Below are positions 42,658-51,836 of a DNA stretch of 64,000 bases, piece by piece (within the stretch, counting starts at the first letter, position 1; every line of letters begins with the position of its first letter). The stretch covers positions 1 to 64,000 of the forward strand of contig CANAZY010000004.1 of assembly GCA_947365805.1 (NCBI GenBank), in the 5' to 3' direction. Origin of the DNA: an uncultured Clostridium sp. Its GTDB lineage: Bacteria; Bacillota; Clostridia; TANB77; CAG-508. The notes beneath the pieces are model-generated. The model did not search any database. It had not been told where the DNA came from and was given only the letters and a program-made list of their open reading frames with translations. Made by a program: the position numbers and the translations under genes.

Positions 42658-43332
42658 TTATAAATATTTTTTTACCTCTTGGTAGATTTCTTCATGAATA
42701 TCTTGTACGGTTCTTAAGGTATTATCATCTTTTACACATTTTACTTCATACCAATCATAATCATTTACTAATTCACATGCTGTATTGTAGCTATCTACAA
42801 TATGACTTTTGTCTCTTTCATGAATATCTTTTTTAGCAGTATGAGTAAATTTGTTATCACGATGTTCAATTAAACTTAAAGCATATTCTGGTGGCATGCT
42901 TAAGAAAAAGGTTTTGGTTGGTACTGGTAAACCATATAAATTAAATTCAAAATCCCATAACCAATCTAAAAATTTCTTTCTCTCTTCTTTGTCTTTAATT
43001 TTTCCTGCTTGGTGTACCATGTTGGCAGTTGTATAACGGTCTGCTAAAATGATACCTCCATTATTATAATAATCTTCATAATAGCGTTTAAAGGTCGCAT
43101 AACGGTCTGCTGCATAAAAAGTAGAAGCGATATATGGACTAACATCTTTTGCGTTTTCTCCAAATTCTCCAGATAGATACATTTTTACTAAAGATGATGA
43201 TGGATTATCATAGTTTGGAAAATTAACAACACGAAATTCTAAATTTTCTTCTTTTAATCTTTCTTGCAATTTTCTAAATTGTGTCTCTTTTCCACTTCCA
43301 TCGGTTCCTTCTATTACAAATAATTTTCCCAT
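42658..43332 (-). CDS. tmk: Thymidylate kinase
   Basis: dTMP kinase of 224 residues. The P-loop is FVIEGTDGSGKETQFRKL near residue 5, the DR(Y) motif is ILADRYTTANMVHQAGK near 92, and the lid region follows (FFLSMPPEYALSLIEHRDNK). The family usually has 205-215 residues, so it is slightly long, with a C-terminal end DDNTLRTVQDIHEEIYQEVK. Upstream is metG, with 22 bases between, so they are cotranscribed. Intact. Confidence 0.92.
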   Translation of the reverse strand: MGKLFVIEGTDGSGKETQFRKLQERLKEENLEFRVVNFPNYDNPSSSLVKMYLSGEFGENAKDVSPYIASTFYAADRYATFKRYYEDYYNNGGIILADRYTTANMVHQAGKIKDKEERKKFLDWLWDFEFNLYGLPVPTKTFFLSMPPEYALSLIEHRDNKFTHTAKKDIHERDKSHIVDSYNTACELVNDYDWYEVKCVKDDNTLRTVQDIHEEIYQEVKKYL

Positions 43333-43354
43333 ATTCGTTCCTACCTTTCTATTT

Positions 43355-44923
43355 CTATTGTTTCATTCCGTTTTTAATATAATCGACTTCTTCTTCTACA
43401 TTTAATCTCATAAATAAAGGTTCCCCTTTTTCAATTACCTTTGTGCTTTCAGGAATATTATCTAATTCATAAATGCTTTCCCATGAATTGTTTGCATCTT
43501 GCAAACCAATTTGTTTCAAAATACTTTTTGCTGTTTCTTCCATAAATGGTAATAGCATAATTCCTATTTTTCTTAAATTCTCAATTAAATGGTTCATACA
43601 AGAAGCAAGTTTTTTAGTTTCTTCTTCTTTTGCAAGTGTCCATGGTGCTGTTTCATCAATATATTTATTGGTTCTTGCAATGATGTTCCATAACTCTTGT
43701 AGCGAAGTAGCAAATTCAAATTTTTCTAAATGTTTTTCTACTAATTGAATTTGATTTTTCGTATATTCTTCTAATTCTTCATCTACTACATTTTCATGAC
43801 CAACATAGGTTGGAACCGTTCCTTCAAAATATTTATTTACCATAGATACTGTACGGTTTAATAAATTTCCTAAATCATTACATAAATCAAAATTAAAACG
43901 TTCTACAAAACTTTCTGGTGAAAATACACCATCTTGTACAACTGGCATTTCACGAAGTAAGAAATATCTTAATGCATCTAAACCATAACGTTCCATTAAT
44001 AATTCTGGATAAACCACATTTCCTTTGGATTTACTCATTTTACCATCTTTCATCATAATCCAGTTATGGACTAAGATTTTCTTTGGAAGTGGTAAATCTA
44101 GTGCCATTAAGAAAATTGGCCAATAAATTAAATGAAATCTTGCAATATCTTTTCCAACAATTTGTAAATCAGCTGGCCAGTATTTTTTAAATTTTGTATC
44201 ATCTTCAGATAAGTATCCTAATGCTGTAATGTAGTTTGTTAACGCATCTAACCATACATATACTACATGGCGTGGATCACTTGTAACTTTAATTCCCCAA
44301 TCAAAATTAGTACGACTTACACATAAATCCTCTAAGCCTGGTTTAATAAAGTTATTTAGCATTTCTGTTTTACGAAATTCCGGTGTAATAAAATCGCTTT
44401 CTTCATATAGTTTTATGAGTCTATCCGCATATTTTTTCATGTTAAAGAAATATGCTTCTTCTTTCATTAAAGTAACTTCTCTACCACAATCTGGACATTT
44501 CCCATCTACTAACTGTGTTTTGGTAAAATACGTTTCACATGGTACACAGTACATGCCTTCATAAGTTCCTTTATAAATATCACCATTTGCTAAAAACTTT
44601 TCAAATATTTCTTGTACTACTTTTTCATGTCTTTCTTGTGTTGTGCGAATGAAATCGTCGTAATGAATATCCATTTTAGCCCATAATTCTTTTGCCATAT
44701 CTGCCATATGGTCTACATGTTCTTGTGGTGTCATATTGTTTTTCTCAGCAACTGTTTGAATCTTTTGACCATGCTCGTCCATACCAGTAAGAAGGTATGT
44801 ATCATACCCTTTTAACGTTTTATATCTTTTGACGGTATCTGCTACTACTGTTGTATAAGCAGTTCCTATATGAAATTTTCCACTTGGATAATAAATTGGT
44901 GTCGTTATATAATATTTTTCCAT
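43355..44923 (-). CDS. metG: Methionyl-tRNA synthetase
   Basis: Class I tRNA synthetase of 522 residues. HIGH appears as HIGT in GKFHIGTAYTTV, KMSKS as KMSKSKGNVVYP (near 297). The zinc-binding knuckle CVPC...CPDCG (about 125-148) is present. The C-terminal anticodon domain is complete, but the extra tRNA-binding domain (EMAP-like) found at the end of many MetRS proteins is missing, so this is the short form. Ribosome site GAGGAAGCG. Operon with a small membrane protein gene and glmM upstream. Intact. Confidence 0.95.
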   Translation of the reverse strand: MEKYYITTPIYYPSGKFHIGTAYTTVVADTVKRYKTLKGYDTYLLTGMDEHGQKIQTVAEKNNMTPQEHVDHMADMAKELWAKMDIHYDDFIRTTQERHEKVVQEIFEKFLANGDIYKGTYEGMYCVPCETYFTKTQLVDGKCPDCGREVTLMKEEAYFFNMKKYADRLIKLYEESDFITPEFRKTEMLNNFIKPGLEDLCVSRTNFDWGIKVTSDPRHVVYVWLDALTNYITALGYLSEDDTKFKKYWPADLQIVGKDIARFHLIYWPIFLMALDLPLPKKILVHNWIMMKDGKMSKSKGNVVYPELLMERYGLDALRYFLLREMPVVQDGVFSPESFVERFNFDLCNDLGNLLNRTVSMVNKYFEGTVPTYVGHENVVDEELEEYTKNQIQLVEKHLEKFEFATSLQELWNIIARTNKYIDETAPWTLAKEEETKKLASCMNHLIENLRKIGIMLLPFMEETAKSILKQIGLQDANNSWESIYELDNIPESTKVIEKGEPLFMRLNVEEEVDYIKNGMKQ

Positions 44924-44944
44924 AAAAGTTCGCTTCCTCTCATG

Positions 44945-45283
44945 TTATACGTTTTTCCAAAACCATTCTAGGCTATTATCAAGACTTTTCTTCTTTTTTG
45001 CTTTTGCTTCAATATCATCAATCCATAAATACGATGCGTATGCAATAAATATCATAAGAAAATCTACTAGTAGACAACTAGAAATTTGTGGTATCATATT
45101 TTCATACTGTATTGGCAAGATTAAAAATTGAATTCCATGCATCACAAGTAATATTAAAAATGCAACAAGTGCCATCATTGGTACATATGCATTTTTAGCT
45201 TCCTTTCCAATATAGATTAGGCAAATCATAATAAATAATATTAATAATAACACCCATGGGTTTGCAACATTAATTAAAAACAT
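44945..45283 (-). CDS. Small membrane protein, 112 aa
   Basis: Three hydrophobic helices (about 9-26, 33-56, 68-88) and a basic lysine-rich C-terminal tail (EAKAKKKKSLDNSLEW). I do not recognise a family. It sits between glmM and metG, 23 bases after glmM and 21 before metG, in what looks like one operon, behind AGGAGG. A role in the envelope is possible from the neighbour glmM but is not shown. Intact. Confidence 0.75.
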   Translation of the reverse strand: MFLINVANPWVLLLILFIMICLIYIGKEAKNAYVPMMALVAFLILLVMHGIQFLILPIQYENMIPQISSCLLVDFLMIFIAYASYLWIDDIEAKAKKKKSLDNSLEWFWKNV

Positions 45284-45306
45284 CTTTTGTTCCTCCTTTT
45301 TATTTT

Positions 45307-46671
45307 TTACTTTAGTTTTTCTTCAATTAGTTTAGCTAAGCCTTCTGCTTTTGTTTTAATATATTCTTTATCTTCCCCTTCAATCATAACCCTTACCAAA
45401 GGTTCTGTTCCTGAAGGTCTTATTAAAACCCTACCATTCCCTGCAAATTCATTTTCTAGTTCTTCTATTTTTTGTTTAATCGTTTCATCTTTTTCGTAAT
45501 CGTATTTTTTCTCTGATGCTACTTTTGCATTAATTAGCACTTGTGGATATATGTTAATTATACTACAAAGTTCAGATGCTAAAACACCTTTTTCTAATAA
45601 AATTTGTACCATCATAAGAGAAGTTAAAATGCCATCTCCTGTAGGATTATAATCTAAGAAAATAACGTGTCCAGATTGCTCTCCACCTAGGTTATAACCG
45701 TTTTTTAGCATTTCTTCTAATACATAACGGTCTCCTACTTTAGTTTGTTTACAAGTTAAGTTGTTTCCTTCACAGTATTTCTTTAATCCCAAATTACTCA
45801 TAACCGTTGCAACAACTGTATCTTTGTTTAAAGTAGCTTTTTCTTTCATATAGTTAGAACAAACAGCAAGTACTTTATCTCCATCAATTTCATTTCCTTG
45901 TTCATCAATTAATAAGCAACGGTCTCCATCACCATCATAAGCAATTCCTAAGTTCATGTTATGTTCTCTTACATATTGTTTTATCATTTCTAAATGAGTA
46001 GAACCACATTTATCATTAATATTAATACCATCTGGTGTATTGTTTAAAATCGTATAATTAATTCCCAATCCAGAAAATACTTTTTCTGCTACTTGGTGAG
46101 TTGCACCATTGGCAGTATCAATAACAACTTTAAAGCTTTCTTTATCAAATTTATCAAAAGTACTTTTAAATGTCTCCATAAAGAAATTGGCATACTCATC
46201 AATTAAATCAAAACGAATTTCAGAAACACCAATCTTATTATGTGGTGCATTTAGTTCGTTAATTTTATCAGAATCCATTATCTCTTCTATTTCTTCTTCA
46301 ATAGAATCATCAATTTTCATACCTTTGTTGCTAAAATACTTTACTCCATTAAATTCAAATGTATTGTGTGATGCAGAAATAACAACACTTGCATCTGCAT
46401 TTAGTTTTCTTGTTAAATAAGCTACTGCAGGTGTTGGAATAACACCTAATAATTTTACATTTGCACCATAGCTTAAAAATCCCGCTGTCATTGCACTTTC
46501 AATTAATGTACCAGAAATACGAGTATCTCTTCCAATTAAAATCGTTGGTGCATGGTCGGTATGTTTTGATAATACATACGCACCTGCTTTTGCTACTTTA
46601 TATACTAGCTCTGGCGTAAGTTCTGTGTTGGCAATTCTTCTAATGCCATCTGTTCCAAAATATTTTCTCAT
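45307..46671 (-). CDS. glmM: Phosphoglucosamine mutase
   Basis: Converts glucosamine-6-phosphate to glucosamine-1-phosphate for UDP-GlcNAc, the start of peptidoglycan synthesis. 454 residues. The phosphoserine loop is SASHNTFEFNG (near 101). The magnesium loop is AYDGDGDRCLLID (near 240), the sugar-binding loop is LGGEQSGHVIF, and the phosphate-binding loop is RPSGTEPLVRV at the C-terminal end. It supplies precursors both for murein and for the capsule locus nearby. Own promoter upstream at 46787-46815. Intact. Confidence 0.95.
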   Translation of the reverse strand: MRKYFGTDGIRRIANTELTPELVYKVAKAGAYVLSKHTDHAPTILIGRDTRISGTLIESAMTAGFLSYGANVKLLGVIPTPAVAYLTRKLNADASVVISASHNTFEFNGVKYFSNKGMKIDDSIEEEIEEIMDSDKINELNAPHNKIGVSEIRFDLIDEYANFFMETFKSTFDKFDKESFKVVIDTANGATHQVAEKVFSGLGINYTILNNTPDGININDKCGSTHLEMIKQYVREHNMNLGIAYDGDGDRCLLIDEQGNEIDGDKVLAVCSNYMKEKATLNKDTVVATVMSNLGLKKYCEGNNLTCKQTKVGDRYVLEEMLKNGYNLGGEQSGHVIFLDYNPTGDGILTSLMMVQILLEKGVLASELCSIINIYPQVLINAKVASEKKYDYEKDETIKQKIEELENEFAGNGRVLIRPSGTEPLVRVMIEGEDKEYIKTKAEGLAKLIEEKLK

Positions 46672-46786
46672 ATATGTTCGTTCCTTTCTTGTAATGCCCT
46701 ATTTCTATTGCTTTAGGCTCTCTTATTTGTATTTATCTATTTTACTATATATGCTATAATTTTCTTACTTTTCTAACGATAGGTCT

Positions 46787-46815
46787 ATTATATCGATAAT
46801 TAGATTAGTTTGCAA
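46787..46815 (-). promoter_or_regulatory. Probable glmM promoter
   Basis: Minus strand: TTGCAA (46815-46810), 17 bases, TATAAT (46792-46787). It would give a leader of about 110 bases before the ATG. Confidence 0.55.
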
Positions 46816-46844
46816 TATATTTAGAAAATTTTTTTAAGACCCCC

Positions 46845-46895
46845 CAGTCAGCTTTCGCTGACAGCCCCCTTGGGTAAAGGGGCCTTTACTCTACT
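46845..46895. repeat. Dispersed CCCCCAG repeat, full copy
   Basis: CCCCCAGTCAGCTTTCGCTG, then ACAGCCCCCTTGGG, AAAGGGGCC and TTTACTCTACT. An inner hairpin (GTCAGC / GCTGAC) and an outer one (CCCCCTT / AAGGGG) are visible. Confidence 0.65.
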
Positions 46896-46942
46896 ATAAG
46901 AATAATTTGCAAAATTTGTCGAAAAGTTTTCTAATTTTTGTA

Positions 46943-46971
46943 TTGTATACTTTGCCTCTCAATGCTATACT
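46943..46971 (+). promoter_or_regulatory. Promoter of the coiled-coil gene
   Basis: TTGTAT (46943-46948), 17 bases, TATACT (46966-46971). Confidence 0.55.
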
Positions 46972-47014
46972 AATTATTACATAATTAGACAAACTATCGA
47001 AAGGAGGATTATAT

Positions 47015-47377
47015 ATGAATGATGCAAATACTCAATTAATTTTAGATACTCTAAAGCAATATCAAGCTAAAAATGAGAAGCACTTTGAACAAATTGATAG
47101 ACATCTTAAACAAAGCGATGCACATTTTGTAGAAATTGATAGGCATCTCAAACAACACGATAATAATTTTGAAGAAATCAAAAATCAATTAAATTCATTA
47201 GGAAATACTGTTGCTAGAATAGAATATTTTATTGGTGATAAAGCTCAAATAGCTCTAGAACATGCTTCTATCGCAATAGAACAGCACGAAGAAATGAAAG
47301 AAACTTTAAATGCAATTAATTCAAAACTTGATAAACATGATTTACATATTGAAGTCTTAGAAGAAAAAATTTATTAA
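47015..47377 (+). CDS. Hypothetical coiled-coil protein, 120 aa
   Basis: Soluble helical protein with heptad-like repeats. Three near-identical blocks stand out: EQIDRHLKQSDAHF, EIDRHLKQHDNNF and the diverged EIKNQLNSLGNTV. The middle has RIEYFIGDKAQIALEHASIA. No membrane segment, no catalytic motif. AAAGGAGG precedes the ATG and a hairpin terminator follows at 47385-47413. It is the only plus-strand gene among the housekeeping and capsule genes. Function unknown; the shape suggests a structural or adaptor role. Confidence 0.75.
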   Translation: MNDANTQLILDTLKQYQAKNEKHFEQIDRHLKQSDAHFVEIDRHLKQHDNNFEEIKNQLNSLGNTVARIEYFIGDKAQIALEHASIAIEQHEEMKETLNAINSKLDKHDLHIEVLEEKIY

Positions 47378-47384
47378 AATCAAA

Positions 47385-47413
47385 ATAAGCTAAAACATCA
47401 CATTTTAGCTTAT
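47385..47413 (+). terminator. Terminator after the coiled-coil gene
   Basis: ATAAGCTAAAA, loop CATCACA, TTTTAGCTTAT. Confidence 0.7.
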
Positions 47414-47484
47414 CCATAAAATCTATATTTTTCTGATAGAAAATCTAAATTTGTAAAAATCAATAACGATAGTTTGTCTTCTTA

Positions 47485-48540
47485 TTACATTTGATACATA
47501 TATTTTATAAAATCCTTTTTTGCTTTTTCTACATCTGTTACATAAATATATGCTCCACGTTCCATAATTTCCTTACTATATTCCAACTTTGGTACCATTA
47601 CAGAAGTAATATTATTTAAATATGCATCTTTGTTTGCAATAAATTCTGGAAGCATTGTAGTATATTTTGCTACATTTATATTTGTTGTTACTTGTTCTAA
47701 AACTAAGTCAATAATTCTAGAAATTTCTCCTATATCTTTAGACATAATTTTGTTTAGCATAGAAATAAATACTTCTCTTTGTCTTACCGTTCTTCCATAA
47801 TCCCCATGTTGTTCTTCTTCTTGCTTAAACCCTGCCATCCTTTCTTTTACATGTGCTGCTGCTTGTTCTCCAGTAAGAGTTACTTTTCCATAAGAAGTTA
47901 CTTTTTTTGTTGGTTTTCCAGAAAATTTATAAAACATATCTACATATTCATTAATCCATTTCATTTCTTCTTTCGTAATTTCTAAGTCTACTCCACCAAG
48001 TTCATTAATAATATCATACATAGAAGAAATATTAATTGTCACATATTCTTTTAAATCTAATCCAAAGTTCTCATTAATCGTTTTAATCGCTAATTGTTCT
48101 TTTCCAGTTGCAAATGCCGCATTAATCTTATAACGATGGTCAAATCCTTCAATATTTGCTGCTGTATCACGTGGAATACTAATTAATTTAATACTTTTAT
48201 ATTTAGGGTTAATAGATACAATTATCATTGCATCACTATTTCCAGCATATTGATCAGACATATCTTTCGAATCAGACCCAAGAAGCAATATATTAATTAC
48301 TTGCTCATATTCTTTCTTTGTTACCCCTTCTACTTCGCTTGCCAAGTCCTCATTAATACCAAGATTTTTTTCATCTAAGTGTTTAAAATTAATTTTCCCA
48401 AGTTTATCACCTATTATTTTTCCAGCAACGACAATAATCGCAATTATTATAATTGCGATTATAATAAGAATCCATTTTAACCATGGATTCATTTTTTTCT
48501 TTTCTTTGTATCGTTTTCCTCTTTTTGAAACTTCTTCCAT
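47485..48540 (-). CDS. LytR-CpsA-Psr (LCP) family ligase
   Basis: Membrane-anchored phosphotransferase of 351 residues that attaches capsule or teichoic polymers to peptidoglycan. The N-terminus is basic (KRGKRYKEKKKMNPWLKW) followed by one helix (about 22-42). The LCP domain (about 85-270) has the conserved NILLLGSDSKD, LISIPRDTAANI with its arginine and aspartate, and INELGGVDLEI. It is the last gene of the capsule set, next to the chain-length regulator, which fits a ligation role. Intact. Confidence 0.92.
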   Translation of the reverse strand: MEEVSKRGKRYKEKKKMNPWLKWILIIIAIIIIAIIVVAGKIIGDKLGKINFKHLDEKNLGINEDLASEVEGVTKKEYEQVINILLLGSDSKDMSDQYAGNSDAMIIVSINPKYKSIKLISIPRDTAANIEGFDHRYKINAAFATGKEQLAIKTINENFGLDLKEYVTINISSMYDIINELGGVDLEITKEEMKWINEYVDMFYKFSGKPTKKVTSYGKVTLTGEQAAAHVKERMAGFKQEEEQHGDYGRTVRQREVFISMLNKIMSKDIGEISRIIDLVLEQVTTNINVAKYTTMLPEFIANKDAYLNNITSVMVPKLEYSKEIMERGAYIYVTDVEKAKKDFIKYMYQM

Positions 48541-48549
48541 TGTATTCTC

Positions 48550-49836
48550 CTAAGTGTCCATTTTATTTAAAATAATACCATTTACTTTTAAATCAATATT
48601 TTTTAGACTTTCTTGTGCTTCTTTAATATCCTCTAGTTTTGTTTTTTCTGTTTCTGCCACTAAAACAAAGAAATCCGCAAATGTTGCTAAAATAAGAGTT
48701 GTAATATCTTTCTTTATACTTGGCGCATCAATAATAACAATGTCAAATCGGTTTGCAATTTGATGGAAGATTTGCATACTTCTTTCTGAAATTAATACTT
48801 TTTCGCTTAACTTTTCTTCACCATATGCCATAACACTAATTCCTGCAATTGGTGTTTTTGCCATATATTCATCCATATTGATATGTTCTGCACTTGGATT
48901 CTGCATTCTTAACATCAAATCTGAAAAGCCTTTATTTAAGTTTCGGTTAAATATTTTGTGTTGTATTCCGTTTTTATTTGCATCAATTACCAAAACACGA
49001 TATCCTAATTTTGCATAGGTATTTGCAAGGTTTGTTGTAACATAGGTACTTCCTGCTCCAATTCCAGTTCCACTAACTAAAACTGATTTAACTTTTTGGT
49101 TCTTATTTGCTTTTTGGATGGTAATTGCCATTTTATTTAGTGTGTTTAAATTAGATGTATCGTGCATAAAATAATCGATTACCTTTTTATTTTTCTTTTC
49201 TTTTTTGAATTTACCAAGTACTTTAATTTCTGTATTTTCTTCAATTACCATTGTGTTCATTCTATTATTCATAAAGTAAACAATGATAACATATAATCCT
49301 GCTACTGCAACTCCCAATACCACTGCTACTATAAGGTCTTTTTTATGATTAATATTGGATGCGCTTGATGCTTCTCTTGATTCTTGTATAACTGTATAAT
49401 TTTTAACATTATATACTTCTTCTAATTCCGTTTTTAACACTTCACTATATTTTTGAACAATTTGGTTTGATAATGCTTTATTTCTTGTAGTAGATGATAT
49501 ACTAATCACTTTACTTGCATTATCAAAAGCTACTGTAGTATTTTCTCTCATGGAACCTAAAGTTACTTTATTGTTGTTTAGTTCCCCTACTACTTTTTGC
49601 ATTGTTCTTTCACTCTTTACAAACTCTTTAATCGATGCATCATTACTTGCTATAATAATTTTTGAAGAAGATGTATATTCTGGTCTTACTACCACAAAAG
49701 TATATACGATTCCTAGTAAAATTGTTGCAACTAGAATATATACTAAAATCTTTCTATTTTTATAAGCTGTTTTTACCATTTGTTTTAAATCAATTTCTTC
49801 CACTTTTGTATCCCCCAAATATTTTATTTTAACCAA
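48550..49836 (-). CDS. Fused chain-length regulator and degenerate tyrosine-kinase-like domain (Wzz/CpsC-CpsD)
   Basis: Polysaccharide co-polymerase of 428 residues. The N-terminal Wzz part (about 15-195) has two membrane helices (near 32-50 and 168-190) around an extracellular region. The cytoplasmic part (about 210-428) resembles CpsD-type tyrosine kinases. Its Walker A is GTGIGAGSTYVTTNLA, where the usual GEGKST lysine is missing, although VLVIDANKN (Walker A') and VIIDAPSI are kept. There is no tyrosine cluster at the C-terminal end. It may therefore act as a structural regulator without kinase activity. It overlaps rfbB slightly (13 bases). Confidence 0.85.
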   Translation of the reverse strand: MVKIKYLGDTKVEEIDLKQMVKTAYKNRKILVYILVATILLGIVYTFVVVRPEYTSSSKIIIASNDASIKEFVKSERTMQKVVGELNNNKVTLGSMRENTTVAFDNASKVISISSTTRNKALSNQIVQKYSEVLKTELEEVYNVKNYTVIQESREASSASNINHKKDLIVAVVLGVAVAGLYVIIVYFMNNRMNTMVIEENTEIKVLGKFKKEKKNKKVIDYFMHDTSNLNTLNKMAITIQKANKNQKVKSVLVSGTGIGAGSTYVTTNLANTYAKLGYRVLVIDANKNGIQHKIFNRNLNKGFSDLMLRMQNPSAEHINMDEYMAKTPIAGISVMAYGEEKLSEKVLISERSMQIFHQIANRFDIVIIDAPSIKKDITTLILATFADFFVLVAETEKTKLEDIKEAQESLKNIDLKVNGIILNKMDT

Positions 49837-50792
49837 TCTGGATTTACTAAATACCAGTCGATTGTTTTAATAATTCCATCCTCAAATTTTGTTTTAGGCT
49901 CCCATCCTAATTCTTTCTTGATCTTTGATGGATCTATTGCATAACGATAATCATGTCCTTTTCTATCTTCTACAAATTCTATCATATCTTCCGATTTATT
50001 CAAGTGTTTTAAGATTAATTTAACAATTTCAATGTTTCTTTTTTCATTGTGTCCACCAATATTATATCTTTCCCCTGCTCTTCCATTATGGAATACTAAA
50101 TCAATTGCTTCACAATGGTCTTCTACATATAACCAATCACGAATGTTTTTACCATTACCATAAACAGGTAATTTTTCATTGTTCATTGCTAGCTTAATCA
50201 TATGTGGAATTAATTTTTCATTGTGTTGGTATGGTCCGTAATTGTTAGAACAATTTGTGATTGTTACATTCATTTTAAATGTTTCAAAATAGGCTCTTGC
50301 AATTAAATCAGAGCTTGCCTTTGATGCAGAATATGGACTGTTTGGGCTAATTGGTGTAGTTTCTGTAAAATAACCTTCTTCTCCTAATGTTCCATATACT
50401 TCATCTGTTGAAATATGTACAAATTTATTTTTACTTCCTTCTCCCCAAATTTGTTTTGCTACTTCTAATAAAGTATGTGTTCCGATTACATTCGTGTGTG
50501 TAAAGATAAATGGATTTTTAATACTGTTATCTACATGAGATTCTGCAGCAAAATGAATTACGCCATCAATCTCATATTTTTCAAATAACTCTTTTACAAA
50601 TGGATAATCACAAATATCCCCTTGTACAAAGGTTATTTTATCCATTACCTTTTTTAAGTTGTCCATGTTACCAGCATATGTTAATTTGTCTAATACGATT
50701 ACATTATATTCTGGATGTTTATTTACAAAAAATTCTGCAAAGTTTGCTCCTATAAATCCTGCTGCACCTGTTACTAAAATATTTTTACTCAT
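49824..50792 (-). CDS. rfbB: dTDP-glucose 4,6-dehydratase
   Basis: Short-chain dehydrogenase of 322 residues acting on dTDP-glucose to give the 4-keto-6-deoxy sugar. The ATG at 50792 is chosen for GGAG upstream; it starts MSKNILVTGAAGFIGANF, the NAD-binding GxxGxxG. The STDEVYG segment and YSASKASSD with the catalytic Tyr-Lys pair (YxxxK) follow. The ending is typical (GWEPKTKFEDGIIKTIDWYL). It follows rfbA in one operon and supplies the 4-keto sugar for the ketoisomerase and aminotransferase at 54925-56440. Confidence 0.95.
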   Translation of the reverse strand: MSKNILVTGAAGFIGANFAEFFVNKHPEYNVIVLDKLTYAGNMDNLKKVMDKITFVQGDICDYPFVKELFEKYEIDGVIHFAAESHVDNSIKNPFIFTHTNVIGTHTLLEVAKQIWGEGSKNKFVHISTDEVYGTLGEEGYFTETTPISPNSPYSASKASSDLIARAYFETFKMNVTITNCSNNYGPYQHNEKLIPHMIKLAMNNEKLPVYGNGKNIRDWLYVEDHCEAIDLVFHNGRAGERYNIGGHNEKRNIEIVKLILKHLNKSEDMIEFVEDRKGHDYRYAIDPSKIKKELGWEPKTKFEDGIIKTIDWYLVNPDWLK

Positions 50793-50819
50793 TCTATTTC
50801 TTCTCCTCATTTATATGTA

Positions 50820-51692
50820 CTATTCTGCTAAAGATAATATGTATTTTCCGTAGTCTGTCTTTTCTAATTCTTTACCCAGTTTAACTAATTCTTCTTTATC
50901 AATAAGTCGTCTGTTATATGCAATTTCTTCTATGCAGGAAATATAAAATCCTTGCCTTGTTTGAATTGCTTCAATATATTCTGCAGCATCTAGCATTCCT
51001 CTTGGAGTACCTGTATCAAACCAAGCCATTCCTCTTCCAAAAAGTTCTACATCTAATTTGCCTTGTTCTAAATAAACATTATTAATTGCTGTTATTTCTA
51101 ACTCTCCTCTTGCAGAAGGTTTTATTGATTTTGCTATTTCAATAACGTCGTTATTATAGAAATACAAACCAGGAACTGCATATTTTGATTTTGGTTCTTT
51201 AGGTTTTTCTTCAATCGAAATAACTTTGTTGTTTTCGTCAAATTCAACTACGCCAAACGCAGAAGGATCTTTTACAGGATATCCAAAAATAGTAGCTCCT
51301 TCCTCATTTTTATTTGCATTTTGTAACATTTTCGTTAAACTTTGTCCATAAAATACATTATCGCCTAAAATTAAGCATACATTATCTTCTCCAATAAATT
51401 CTTCTCCTAGGATAAATGCTTCTGCTAATCCCTTTGCTTCTTCTTGTATTTTATAGGATAATGAAATTCCTATTTTACTACCATCTCCTAATAGCTCTTG
51501 GTACATTCCAATTGCCTCTGGAGTTGATATAATTAAAATCTCTTTAATCCCTGCTAACAATAACGTTGATAGTGGATAATAAATCATTGGTTTATCATAT
51601 AATGGTAATAACTGTTTTGATATTACTTTTGTCATTGGATATAACCTTGTTCCTTTTCCCCCCGCTAAAATAATTCCTTTGCGTTTCTTCAT
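50820..51692 (-). CDS. rfbA: Glucose-1-phosphate thymidylyltransferase
   Basis: Makes dTDP-glucose from dTTP and glucose-1-phosphate, first step of dTDP-sugar synthesis. 290 residues with the nucleotidyltransferase signature [20 protein letters not shown], and [19 protein letters not shown] and [17 protein letters not shown] further on. It has its own promoter upstream (51760-51788) and opens the transcript towards rfbB, the co-polymerase and the LCP gene. Intact. Confidence 0.95.
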   Translation of the reverse strand: MKKRKGIILAGGKGTRLYPMTKVISKQLLPLYDKPMIYYPLSTLLLAGIKEILIISTPEAIGMYQELLGDGSKIGISLSYKIQEEAKGLAEAFILGEEFIGEDNVCLILGDNVFYGQSLTKMLQNANKNEEGATIFGYPVKDPSAFGVVEFDENNKVISIEEKPKEPKSKYAVPGLYFYNNDVIEIAKSIKPSARGELEITAINNVYLEQGKLDVELFGRGMAWFDTGTPRGMLDAAEYIEAIQTRQGFYISCIEEIAYNRRLIDKEELVKLGKELEKTDYGKYILSLAE

Positions 51693-51759
51693 TATTTCAC
51701 ATCTCCTCTTACTATATTGACATATTCCTCATTAATTTCCATGTTAATTCATTTTTCAT

Positions 51760-51788
51760 AGTTTATCATATGTTATAGATTTATTCAA
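51760..51788 (-). promoter_or_regulatory. rfbA promoter
   Basis: Minus strand: TTGAAT (51788-51783), 17 bases, TAAACT (51765-51760). Confidence 0.55.
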
Positions 51789-51836
51789 GCAGTTTAATAT
51801 TTTCACCCTATTCTTATATATAATATAGTATTTGTT

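Larger units (their letters stand above)
46672..47014. other. Intergenic region between glmM and the coiled-coil gene
   Basis: It holds the glmM promoter (46787-46815), a dispersed repeat (46845-46895) and the promoter of the next gene (46943-46971). No additional small gene is evident. Confidence 0.6.

Noticed and set aside
44924-44945. T-box leader before metG
   Set aside because: Only about 20 bases separate metG from the preceding gene, which is too short for a T-box.
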